Source: Cryptomeria japonica (lineage: Eukaryota; Streptophyta; Pinopsida; Cupressales; Cupressaceae). From it: a DNA stretch of 64,000 nt. Position 1 is the first letter of the stretch; the number at the start of each line of letters is the position of its first letter. The notes below the pieces were generated by a model, which did not search any database, was not told the origin of the DNA, and saw only the letters and a program-made list of their open reading frames with translations. This document shows, piece by piece, positions 45,690-56,340 of the stretch. The DNA lies in NCBI RefSeq assembly GCF_030272615.1, contig NC_081412.1:543076335-543140334 (forward strand). The letters are read 5' to 3'. Made by a program: the position numbers and the translations under genes.

Positions 45690-46848
45690 ATGAAAAATAT
45701 TTCATGGAATATTCATGGATTGAATAGTCCACATAAATAGGACGTTCTAAAAAATTTCATTAGAGAACATAGACCGGATATTGTTCTTATCCAAGAAACC
45801 AAAATGACAAAAGAGAAAGTTGAGAAGATTAAGCTTTTTAAGGATGGTGGGGTTTTGGGAGGTAGCTCTAATGGTGCTTCTAGGGGTATTGCCATTTTCT
45901 GGAATCTTAGGTGAGTTACAGGAGTGCCTATTAAGAAATATAATAACGTTGCTTTTATAAGGTTTCATCATTTAGGGAATAGTACCTCATGGCTCTTGAC
46001 TAATATTTATGCTCCTAATAATAGACTAGGCAGATGCAAATTTTGGAAGATGGAGGCTATCAGATCCCCTCTTAAGGATGAATGGTGGCTAGTTATGGGG
46101 GACTTCAATACCCCTCTCTGTGATAATAAGAAGTTTGGGGGCATCTCGTCTCAATTTGATAGTAGAATGGACCTGCTAAACTTTATTAATAACCAGGGTC
46201 TGCATGATATTAATCTTCAAGGGGCCAATTTTACCTGGACTAACCGAAGGACGGGGGGGAGGGGGAAGATCTTATTCAATTCAAATTAGACAGGGCCCTT
46301 ATCTCAAATGGTTGGTTTAGCCACTATCAGAGCTCGTTGTTGTCTATTTCACAGATTGTTTTGGACCACTTTCCTATGCTTTTTATGGCATAGAATATAA
46401 GCAAAAAAATAAATTTCACTTTTAGATTTTAAAGGATGTGGCTGGATCATCCTAACATTGAGATGGCCATTGAGGATTGGTGGTCGATTGATGTCAAAGG
46501 TACCACTATGTATATAATGGTTAAAAAATTAAGGCATGTGAAAGATAATATTAAGAAATGGAACAAGGAAGTTTTTGGGGATTTATTTGCTGCTAAGTCC
46601 AAAACCCAGCTTGAGCTAAAGGAAATCCTGGAAAAAATATAGGCGAGCAAATATAATGAGGTTTCTATCAGAGAGGAAAATGAAGTTCTTGTAAAGTATC
46701 ATGAGATCATCAGAAGGGAAGAAAAGTTTTGGAAAAAACAGTCCCAATCTCTTTGGATTAAAGTCAGGGATAGAAATACCAAGTTCTTCCATATGACTGC
46801 TATGAAACACAAGGTTGCTAAGAAGATTTCTAAATTAAGGATTGGTGT
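45690..46848 (+). pseudogene. LINE ORF2 endonuclease and linker, truncated by gypsy insertion
   Basis: AP-endonuclease-like motifs in order: NISWNIHGLNSP (about 45695), IVLIQETKM (about 45780-45806), NIYAPN (about 46003) and MGDFNTPL (about 46096-46120), then SRMDLL and FTWTNRR. A frameshift follows near 46285. The EN-RT linker is recognisable at 46436-46850 (NTKFFHMTAMKHK). Sequence stops being LINE-like at 46849, where a TGTAG LTR end begins, so RT and beyond lie past the nested insertions or are lost. Confidence 0.8.
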
Positions 46849-47252
46849 TGTAGAAATATAGATCTGACCACTTTCTTAAATAAATATTTAATATTTATTT
46901 TAACCCCATCCCTCCTATTAATTAAATTTTATTCAATTCATTTCTTCATTCTCATCTATTTGATTAAATGAATTACTCAATTTATTTAATTAAATTCACC
47001 TAAATGTTTTCTAGCCTTTAATTAAATAAATCACTTTATTTAATTAAATCTCCTTTCTCTCTTTTTAATTAGATTTACATTTAATTAAATTAATCCTTGC
47101 AAATAAATAAATATAATTTATTTATTAAATCCCCCACTTGTATTTATGCAAGTTGCATCTATTTTAGTTAAAATAAAACATTTTATTTTAATTAAAATCC
47201 TATTTTCCCTCACCCACTTGCATTTTCCTACATCTCCCACTTGCCTCCTAAA
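46849..47252 (+). repeat. gypsy 5' LTR, left part
   Basis: From TGTAGAAATATAG to the Copia insertion site. It is very AT-rich with repeated TTTAATTAAAT palindromes. It continues at 54953 after removal of the Copia element. Confidence 0.55.
47248..47252. repeat. target site duplication of Copia element 1, left
   Basis: CTAAA immediately before the LTR start; identical to 54948-54952. Confidence 0.88.
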
Positions 47253-48756
47253 TGATAGTTTTGATACTTAATATAAGTACATATCCAATAGCCAACAAGA
47301 TGAGAGGGGGGGAGGGGGTGAATCATACAAACTTAATCATCCATAAAAACATCAGATTCAACCTCGGTAACATATATATCAGTCATATAACAAAAAACTG
47401 TCAAACATGCAAATTCAAAAGCATATGAACAATATAAACCTCATAACACTAGATTTAACGTGGAAACCCAAATAGGGAAAAACCACTGTGGGATTTCAGA
47501 CCCACTAAGAAATATACTCTTCTAGAGTATGCTCGGTTAAAAGCAAATCCTGTTAAAGATTACAAACACATTGCTAGATGTGACCCAGTTAAGGGATTTC
47601 CCTCAGATCTGTTAGGATCTTCACTTTGTTAGAAGTGACCTTGTCAAAGGATTTCAAACACTCAATCAGAATGTCACCTTGTTAGAGGATTTACATATAA
47701 GACTGTTAAGTCCACTCGGTTAAGAGATTTCCTCTCACTTTCACAAAATAACAGTAATACAATCTATTTGCAACTTCACATCTAAAATTCTAAAGCAGAT
47801 TCCTATTTGTTCAATACAATCTAGACATAGAACTAATCTTGTCTATCTGTTGGGCATCAATGCTTTGTTATTCTAACAAGTCTTCAAGCTTTTGTGCTCG
47901 GTAATCACTATGTAGCATCCTTGTGCATACACTTGCCTGCATACATTGTTTATCAACAATTTCTTATTTATAAACAATCTTCTAACCGCTTAATCTCCTT
48001 GATCACATATCCGATGATCAATCATAGCCATCAGATCTTAAATCTTGTCCAGGTTCATTGTATCTTTCTATCTAAAAATGTTTTACCCCACCTTGGAACT
48101 TGCACATTCACCTTGGAACTTGTGTTAGGGTAATGCGGTTCAATCTGAGCTATAGATCTTCTTGCTGACTTTCCATTCCCTTAGATTCGTTTAACAAACT
48201 TCTTTACGGCTTGCCAATCATTGATCCGCTCCATCTCATCAGCTTCTTTCATGAAATATCACATGCAAACATTTAATGCATTCTGTTATAGCTCGGTTAC
48301 AACTCGGTGAATACTAAACTTCACTCGGTAAACATTTTGTCTTCATTAACCGACTGCAATAACCTTAGGGTTTACCGACTAGGTTCCTTAGGGTTTACCG
48401 ACTAGGTTCATTGCTTGATAACATAGTATAGTATTAACCTTTACATTTTACACCATATGTATGATGTTAAAACATTCTAAAACATCAAGATCTCATCATT
48501 GTCTAACTCGATAGCAGTTGCCCACTGAATATCTTATCCCCTTATTCATCATATTCTTTCTTGTGTCTTTACCAACTACTTTATAATCTTCATATCATAT
48601 TTCTCAAGATACGGCAACATCATGCTGAATTAGAAAATCAATTTCTTGACATCAAGGACAAAATAATAATATCAGGATAGTAAAACATCTTTAATCAGTT
48701 ATGTCCATAATCATCAACAACCTTCTCAATATCCTTATAATGTAATATTGCCAACA
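47253..48756 (-). repeat. 3' LTR of Copia element 1 (left end)
   Basis: 1504 bp on the + strand from TGATAGTTTTG to TTGCCAACA. It is longer than its partner because of two small duplications, one around 48100 (CACCTTGGAACTTG) and one around 48380 (TTAGGGTTTACCGACTAGG), plus scattered differences. Confidence 0.92.
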
Positions 48757-48769
48757 ATCTCCCCCTTTC
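48757..48769 (-). other. polypurine tract of Copia element 1
   Basis: On the - strand GAAAGGGGGAGAT directly precedes TGTTGGC, the start of the 3' LTR. It primes plus-strand synthesis. Confidence 0.8.
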
Positions 48770-48903
48770 ACATTGATGGCAAAACCAATTGATTTGACCT
48801 TTAAAAGATTCAGATTGTTGTGATTCTGAAATGCTGAAATTCTCTCCCCCATTCATCAGACTTCTCTTCTATTTTCAGTCTTTATTTCAATCTGTAGTCT
48901 TCT

Positions 48904-48995
48904 CAGGTCTTCTCTCCCTTTGTAGGTCTTCTCCCCTTTAGGTCTTCTCCCCTTTAGGTCTTCTTCCCCTAGGTAGGTCTTCTCCCCCTTTGACA
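48904..48995 (-). repeat. tandem polypurine-like repeats, five units
   Basis: On the + strand AGGTCTTCTCCCCTTT-like units of about 16-18 bp repeat five times. On the - strand they read as successive AAAGGGGAGAAGACCT tracts, about 150 bp upstream of the primary tract. Multiple polypurine tracts are known in Sireviruses; tandem amplification is a variant of that. Confidence 0.75.
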
Positions 48996-49244
48996 ACAAT
49001 GCCAAAAGAATAGAACTAAAAAATAATTTCTTTCTATAAGAAGTTATTTCCTGTTGTTGTGTATCAACTGAGTCTTGGTCTGAGCATTTGTCTTCAATTC
49101 CTATTCCCTGTATCATTCTCTGTATTATCCCAGTATTAATTCTAGTACACTTTTAGAAAAACATTCTAAAGTGTATCACTCCAGCATCAACTCCCCAAAA
49201 GATATTCAATAGAGTCATCGAAGTGATGCTTTCACTAAACTCGG

Positions 49245-52200
49245 TCAATGAGTAAAAGATAGGGGTAGGACCCCTAACTTACTTTTGAGATATTCAAAAG
49301 TGTCCTTTGGTAGTGGCTTGGTGAAGATATCAGCTATCTGCTCCTTTGTGTTAACATATTCCAACACCACTTTCTTCTCTTGAGCTTCTTCTCTAAGATA
49401 ATGATATTTGATAGATATGTGCTTTGTCTTATAGTGCATAACAAGGTTCTTTGAAATATTAATGGCACTAGTATTGTCACAGAATATAGTTACTAGCTCG
49501 GTAACTCTCTCATTTATACCTTCCAACAGTTGTTTGATCCATGCAATGTTGGTACAATTCAATGCTGTTGCAACATATTCAGCTTTGGATGTTGATTGAG
49601 AAACACATCCTTGTTTCTTGCTAAGCCAACTCACTAGTCTTTCTCCTAAGAAGAAAGCTCCTCCACTTGTGCTTTTTCTGTCATCAATGTTGCCTACCCA
49701 ATCAACATCAGTATAAACTTTTAGATCAAAATCATTTCCTTTCTGATATACTAAGCCATAATCTTCAGTGCCTTTCAAGTATCTGAAAATTCTTTTGATT
49801 GCCGTCATGTGTATTTCCTTAGGATCTACAGAGAATCTTGCAACGATACCTACTGCATGTGCTATATCTGGCCTACTGTGAACAACATATTATAGTTTTC
49901 CAATCATGGATTGATAGATTGTCTCATCAACAGATGTAGATTCATCATTCTTTGATAGTTTGCAGTTGGTAGTCATAGGAGTACTTACTGGCTTTGAATC
50001 CTCCATTCCAAATTTCTTCAAGATTTCCTTTATGTACTTGGATTGAGTAATGAAAATCTCATTTTTCATTTGCAGTATTTGTAAGCCTATAAAATACTTT
50101 ATCTCACCGATTAATGACATCTCAAATTCTTTGCTCATTTCATTTCCAAAGTTCTTGCATAAAGGGTCATTTCCACAAAATATAATATCATCAACAAATA
50201 TGGTTGAGATTAGTATTCCATTTTCATCATTCTTCATGTACATGCTGTTGTTCTCACTTGTCCTTATAAAACCAATCTTAATCAAATAAGAGTGCAATCT
50301 TTCATACCATGCTCTAGGTGCTTGTTTTAGACCATATAAAGCTTTGTTTAATTTACATACCTGATCTTTGTTATTGTCATCAATAAATCCTTCAGGTTGT
50401 TCAATGAAAACTTCTTCTTCTAATATTCCATTCAGAAATGCAGATTTGACATCCATTTGATATACCTTGAAGTTTTTGAAAGCAGCATATGCCAACAATG
50501 TTCTAACTCCTTCAAGTCTAGCAATAGGTGCAAAAGTCTCACCATAATCAATTCCTTCTTCTTGGGCATAACCTTTGCAGACTAATCTTGCTTTGTTCTG
50601 AATGACCTCACTTTTTTCATTTAGCTTGTTTCTGAAGATCCACTTTGTACCGATTACATTTTTGTCCTTCGGTCTTGGGACCAGTGTCCATGTGTCATTC
50701 TTCTTGATTTGATCAATCTCTTCAGTCATAGCATTTATCCAATCTTCACTGTTAAAAGCCTCTTTCACTATTCTTGGTTCAAATTTAGACATCAAACATG
50801 TGTTTTGTCTCAATTTGTTCCTTGTCATCACTGGATCATCCTTATCTCCTATAATCTGACTTGGTGCATGGTGTCTTCTGGCATACTTGGCTAATACAGG
50901 CTCGATAGGCTCTGTATGATCTTCTTCATCACTCAGCAACTGGATATTTTCTTCATTTTCTTCAACAGTTATCTTTGTAGGACTTCTCAGTTGCACATAG
51001 ACAAATTCATCATAGTCTTCCAGTTCTTTGGAATTCCCTTCATTAGTTCTTTCTACAAATTCATCAATTTTCACATTTGCACTTTCTACTATTTTGTTGG
51101 ATGATTTAATTAGACATTTAAATGCTTTGCTTCTAGAAGAATATCCTAGAAATGTTCCTTCGTCACTTTTCTGATCAAACTTGCCATTTCTATCATCTTT
51201 ATGAACATAGAATTTACTTCCAAAGATCTTAAAGTAACTTACATTAGGTTTCTTGCCATACTAGATTTCATAAGGTGTCTTCAAAGTACCTTTCTTCAAT
51301 TGAACTCGGTTCAAGGTATAAATAGCTATGCTTATTGCTTCTCTCCAAAATGTTTGTGGAACCTTCTTCTCAATCATCAGTGTTCTAGCACAATCCACAA
51401 TAGATCTATTTCTTCTTTCAGCTATTCCATTCTGTTGTGGAGTTCTTGGTGCAGAGATTTGTCTTTTAATACCATGATCATTGCAAAATAGGTTGAACTC
51501 ATCAGATGTGAACTCTCCTCCTGTATCTGATCTATGACATTTCGGTTGTCTTCCTGTTTCATTTTCAACTCTAACCTTGTACCACTTAAACATTTGAAAA
51601 GCTTCTGATTTTTCTTTTAAAAACATTACTGACATCATCCTTGAATAGTCATCCACAAATAATATGAAATACTTATCACCATAATAAATTTGAACTTTCA
51701 TAGGACCACAAAGATCAGTGTGAACAAGATCTAAAATTCCCTTAGAAGTGTAGGACTTACTTGTAAAGCTTGATCTTGTCATTTTACCCATTTGGCATCC
51801 TCGACACATAGCATTCTCAGGTTTTTCAAGACTCGGTAGACCTCTTACTCTGTGCTTCTTACTTATCTTGATTAGATTATCAAAATTAACATGACAAAAC
51901 CTTTTATGCCATAACCAGGTATTATCAATATTTGCATGCAAACACTTATTGTGAGTTGAGTCAAGGTGAAATGTATTACCTTTTGTTTGTGTCCCGATAG
52001 CAGCTAACTTTCCATTCTTGTCATGAACTTTGACAATTCCTTTATGAAATTCTATTCAGTAACCTGTGTTGTTTAGCTGTGCTACACTCAAGAAATTATA
52101 TTTCAAACCTTCAACCCAATAAACATCATTGCATCTTGCTTTATCAAGAAGTGTTATGGATCCTTTACCTCTTACCGGGCATGGTGCATCATTACCAAAT

Positions 52201-52397
52201 CTAACATAGCCTCCATCATAATATTCTAACATAAAAAACTTGTGTTTATCTCCTGTCATATGATGTGAGCATCCACTATCTATAATCCAAGAATCATTAG
52301 TGTTTATGTGAGATATTAGGGATTTTTCTTCATACCTTTCTTCATCTGATCCATCCTTGATAGCCACATAAACAACTTCCTTTGTATCAGTCTCATC
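49245..52397 (-). pseudogene. Copia element 1 Pol: protease, integrase, RT, RNase H
   Basis: Continues the gag frame. In-frame stops are at 52398-52400 (TAA), 52056-52058 (TGA), 51261-51263 (TAG) and 49890-49892 (TAA). Protease: WIIDSGCSHHMTG (about 52250-52285). GAG-pre-integrase/zinc region: HKRFCHVNFDN and CRGCQMGK (about 51780-51900). Integrase core: HTDLCGPM, FVDDYSR, SDTGGEF, TPQQNGIAERRN (about 51400-51720). [35 protein letters not shown] (about 50180-50470). RNase H: YTDVDWVGNIDDRKSTSGG, SKAEYVA, DNTSAI, ending TKPLP (49245-49720). All catalytic blocks are present; nonsense codons make it inactive as written. Confidence 0.92.
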
Positions 52398-53429
52398 TTA
52401 TTTATCATTGTTAGATTCCTCATCAGCAATTAAGCATGTCTTTCTATCTCTTCTTCTAAAGTCTCGGTGTCCTCTGTAATGATTATCTTTTTGTTTGTCA
52501 TCTTGGTAATCTCTCTTTTCAGTAAAATATTTGTCAGGACAGTTAGAAGCCATATGTCCAATCCTATCACAATTGAAACATTTCAAAGGTAGTTTTCCTT
52601 TATACTTACCTTTGCCTCTCGGTAACCTTTTAGCCAATAGTGCTTCAAACTCTTCTTGCTTTCTGATTTCTTCATACAATTTGTGTACCTCCTCCATGTT
52701 CTTCCAAAATCTTTCACTTGCTCCACTATGATCTCCTTCAGAGTACTTATACTTTCTTTCATTGTAATCATTAGATTCATTTAGATGAAAGGAACTAAAT
52801 GCAGATTCAACTTTGTTTACCGATGACCCACTGTTATCAAAATTACTTAACTCAAATGCATGTAGCTTACCAATAGTAGCATCCAAGGAAATTGGCATAT
52901 TAGGTACAGACCTCAATTCATTGATTGCAAAGACTCTGATTGCATAGGTAGGTAGAAGGGTTCTTAACAACTTACTTGTCACATCCTTTTCTTCAATAGT
53001 TCCTCCTGCTCCTTTGATTTGATTTACAATCTCCTTTAGTCTTGTACTGTACTGGGTTATGTTATCACCTTCATTCATCCTCATAGATTCAAGTTGTCCT
53101 CTTAAACTATCAACTTTTGGTCTTTGAACATGTTCATCTCCTCCATATACAGATATGAGCTTAGTCCACATTTCTTTTGCATCATTGCAGCCTTCTAGAT
53201 CATTAAACTCAAAATCGGTCAATGCAGATGTTATTTCAATCATTGCTTGAATATGTTCTTGCTTCGCCTTTATCTCTTCCATAATCAATGGATAGGTGCT
53301 CGGTGCAACAAAATCATTCTCCAAATAGTATATAGCATATTCTCCAATTCCTAATAGATGTAGCTTCATCCTTTTCTGCCATGTAGAGAAACTTGACTTA
53401 TCCAACTTAGGTGCATCCCTCTTATACAT
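52398..53429 (-). CDS. Copia element 1 Gag
   Basis: Open from ATG 53429 to the TAA at 52398-52400 (343 codons). The N-terminal half has the Copia Gag (UBN2-like) pattern: FSTWQKRMKLHL, AKEMWTKLISVYG, then DNITQYSTRLKEIV. A Glu/Lys-rich segment follows, then a single zinc knuckle CFNCDRIGHMASNC at about residues 280-295. The start lies about 45 nt inside the PBS. Gag forms the particle and binds element RNA. The terminal TAA is in frame with pol and probably a mutation of a continuous gag-pol frame. Confidence 0.88.
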   Translation of the reverse strand: MYKRDAPKLDKSSFSTWQKRMKLHLLGIGEYAIYYLENDFVAPSTYPLIMEEIKAKQEHIQAMIEITSALTDFEFNDLEGCNDAKEMWTKLISVYGGDEHVQRPKVDSLRGQLESMRMNEGDNITQYSTRLKEIVNQIKGAGGTIEEKDVTSKLLRTLLPTYAIRVFAINELRSVPNMPISLDATIGKLHAFELSNFDNSGSSVNKVESAFSSFHLNESNDYNERKYKYSEGDHSGASERFWKNMEEVHKLYEEIRKQEEFEALLAKRLPRGKGKYKGKLPLKCFNCDRIGHMASNCPDKYFTEKRDYQDDKQKDNHYRGHRDFRRRDRKTCLIADEESNNDK

Positions 53430-53473
53430 CTTTGGATCTTTAACTCAAGTGCCTTTAAACTTTCCTTTCGGAG

Positions 53474-53491
53474 TCCAAGGCTCTGATACCA
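53474..53491 (-). other. primer binding site of Copia element 1
   Basis: On the - strand TGGTATCAGAGCCTTGGA, the initiator-Met tRNA complementary site of plant Copia elements, two nt from the LTR. Confidence 0.88.
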
Positions 53492-53493
53492 AT

Positions 53494-54947
53494 TGATAGT
53501 TCTGATACTTAATATAAGTACATATACAATAGCCAACAATATGAGAGGGGGGGGGGGTGAATCATACAAACTTAATCATCCATAAAAACATCAGATTCAA
53601 CCTCGGTTACATATATATCAGTCATATAACCGAAAACTATCAAACATGCAAATTCAAAAGCATATGAACAATATAAACCTCATAACACCAGATTTAACGT
53701 GGAAACCCAAATAGGTAAAAACCACTATGGGATTTTGGACCCACTAAGAAATATACTCTTCTAGAGTATGCTTGGTTAAAAGTAAATCCTGTTAAAGATT
53801 ACAAACACATTGCTAGATGTGACCTGGTTAAGGGATTTCCCTCAGATTTGTTAGGATCTTCACTTTGTTAGAAGTGACCTTGTCAAAGGATTTCAAACAC
53901 TCAATTAGAATGTCACCTTGTTAGGGGATTTACATATAAGACTGTTAAGTCCACTCGGTTAAGAGATTTCCTGTCACTTTCACAAAATAACAGTAATACA
54001 ATCTATCTGCAACTTCACATCTAAAATGCTAAAGCAGATTCCTATTTATTCAATACAATCTAGACATAGAACTAATCTTGTCTATCTGTTGGGCATCAAT
54101 ACTCTGTTATTCTAACAGGTCTTCAAGCTTCTGTGCTCGGTAATCACTATGTAGCATCCCTCTGCATACACTTGCCCGCATACATTGTTTATCAACAGTT
54201 TCTTATTTATAAACAATCTTCTAACCACTTAATCTCCTTGATCACATATCCCATGATCAATCATAGCCATCAAATCTTCAATCTTGTCCAGGTTCATTGT
54301 ATCTTTCGATCTGAAAACATTTTACCTCACCTTGGAACTTGTGTTAGGGTAATGCGGTTCAATCTGAGCTGTAGACCTTCTTGCTGACTTTCCATTGCAT
54401 TAGATTCATTTAACAAACTTCTTTATGGTTTGCCAATCATTGATCCGCTCTAGCTCATCAACTTCTTTCATTAAATATCACATGCAAACATTTAATGCAT
54501 TCTGTTATAGCTCAGTTACAACTCGGTGAATACTAAACTTCACTCGGTAGACATTCTGTCTTCATTAACTGACTGCGATAACCTTAGGGTTTACCGACTA
54601 GGTTCTTTGCTTGATAACATAGTATAGTATTAACCTTTACATTTTACACCATATGTATGATGTTAAAACATTCTAAAACATCAAGATCTCATCATTGTCT
54701 AACTTGGTAGTAGTTGCCCATTGAATATCTTATCCCCTTATCATATTCTTTCCTATGTCTTTACCAACTACTTTATAATCTTCATATCATATTTCTCAAG
54801 ATATGGCAACATCATATTGAATTAGAAATCAATTTCTTGGCATCAATGACAAAATAATAATATCAAGATAGTAAAACATCTTTAATCAGTTATGTCCATA
54901 ATCATCAACAACCTTCTCAATATCCTTATAATGTAATATTGCCAACA
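53494..54947 (-). repeat. 5' LTR of Copia element 1 (right end)
   Basis: 1454 bp on the + strand from TGATAGTTCTG to ATTGCCAACA. A - strand TATAAATA at 54204-54211 is a plausible promoter. It contains GTGGGATTT...CCCAC and repeated GTTAGRGGATTT motifs also seen in the other two SIRE-type LTRs. Confidence 0.92.
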
Positions 54948-54952
54948 CTAAA
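54948..54952. repeat. target site duplication of Copia element 1, right
   Basis: CTAAA, identical to 47248-47252. Confidence 0.88.
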
Positions 54953-56029
54953 TATTCTTCTAGAACCCATCTAATCTTAATCAATTAGCATTGATCTCTC
55001 TAATCATGTCCTTTCCCTAAGTTTGAGGAGGTCACTGCTCAAAATTGGAAGAAAGTTTCTAAATGCATTAAAGGCTTTATTTTTTCAGCAAGTTAACTTG
55101 TTGAGTTCCCCCAAATTTGGAAGGACTCTTACAAATTTATCCCCAAAGTCTTCCTAACCATTAATGGTTAACTCAACCTTCTTGCATGGTTAGAGACTTT
55201 CTCTCTAACTTAACCCTCATCTAACCTAGGGGTCCAATCAAGCACTCATGGATTTGACCCTAGTTATCCTATTATCCCTTTCACAAGAGTTTACCCCTTG
55301 GATAAAATCTTTATCCATTGGATAACCCTAACCTAACCTTAATCCTTACCTCCTAGGGTAACCTTCATGTCTTCTTAAGCATTTAATGCTTCTTGCATAT
55401 CCTCTCAAGCAACCTCTTGTTGACAATTGTCATCATTTCATTGGTGAGAATCGTAAACATGGATTGATTAACTTTGAATCCTAGCCCTTGTTTAGATTAT
55501 TCAATATTAACCTTCCATTGCCCTATTTTTCCTATAAATAGAGCTCTCATTCTTCATTTTCCACATCTCCAAGTTTTCATGCATCTACATTATAGCCTAA
55601 TTTACTAATCATTTTAGCCTCTCTTTGTTAGAATATCATCATATCATTTAGAAGTATTTTCATATCATAGAATATTCATGCTAGGCTAGTATATCATGTT
55701 AGGATATTTTGTTAATCTTTTATCATATCATTAGCTTCATCTTCATTTAATCATCATAGTTTTAACACATCATATAGATCTTAGAATGCATTCATGCATG
55801 TAGATCAAATATCACTCGTTCTTGGAGTTGTCATTCCTAAGTCATTTTCTCAATGACCATAGAGAAAAACATTAGCTTTGGGGATCCTGTGAGATAGAGA
55901 ACAATGGGACACCCCATGGGAAGTTAAACTAATTCAATTATTTCATATACTTGCACCATGACTCTCATTGGTATGTGGGTATTTTGATCTCGATGTATTC
56001 ATTTTGGTCACCACATTTTCCCACATACA
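54953..56029 (+). repeat. gypsy 5' LTR, right part
   Basis: Continues 46849-47252 after the Copia insertion. It contains TATAAATA at 55533-55540 and ends CATACA four nt before the PBS. No coding potential. Confidence 0.6.
55533..55540 (+). promoter_or_regulatory. gypsy LTR TATA box
   Basis: CCTATAAATAGAGCTCTC, a strong plant-type TATA context, with a C/T-rich start region (TTCTTCATTTTCCACATC) following. It lies about 490 bp before the LTR end. Confidence 0.6.
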
Positions 56030-56033
56030 TTTA

Positions 56034-56050
56034 TGGCACCCACCGTGGGG
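56034..56050 (+). other. gypsy primer binding site
   Basis: TGGCACCCACCGTGGGG, close to the TGGCGCCCACCGTGGGG sites of plant gypsy elements, four nt after the LTR end. It fixes the + orientation of this element. Confidence 0.7.
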
Positions 56051-56115
56051 AATGTCCCCAAAAATAACATAATTTTTGTGCAGTCCATGGATTGCAAACA
56101 TGCTGGAATACTCTT

Positions 56116-56340
56116 TTAGCCATTTGGAACTTTCTGCAGCATATATGTGGCAAAATTTAGTGCATAGAAACCATTCCTTAGCAGATTTAGCTTTCTTTCT
56201 AGCGTGTGTTCTTCTATGCTTTTCCTGCACATAGGAGTATTAGCATAGCACATTCAGACATTAGAGTAGCACGAAGGTGTTTTCTTTTAGTGCTTTTACA
56301 CCATTCTGTAGTGCATCTGTGCAAAAGTTTAGCCCGTGGC
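56116..56340 (+). repeat. 21-bp degenerate tandem array 1 (TAGYGCAT core)
   Basis: A core of the form NTAG(C/T)(G/A)CAT begins at 56116, 56136, 56157, 56178, 56199, 56224, 56245, 56266, 56287, 56308 and 56329. Eight of ten steps are exactly 21 nt. The sequence between cores is poorly conserved. Confidence 0.8.

Larger units (their letters stand above)
47253..54947 (-). mobile_element. full-length SIRE-lineage Copia retrotransposon (element 1)
   Basis: 7695 bp with two LTRs (47253-48756 and 53494-54947), target duplication CTAAA, PBS TGGTATCAGAGCCTTGGA beside the right LTR, and polypurine tract beside the left LTR. One gag-pol frame (53429 to 49245) has the Copia order gag-protease-integrase-RT-RNase H. 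RT features [13 protein letters not shown] and [13 protein letters not shown] resemble the SIRE/Sirevirus lineage (from memory of the family). Four nonsense codons and no frameshift. It is inserted in the 5' LTR of the gypsy element. Confidence 0.92.
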
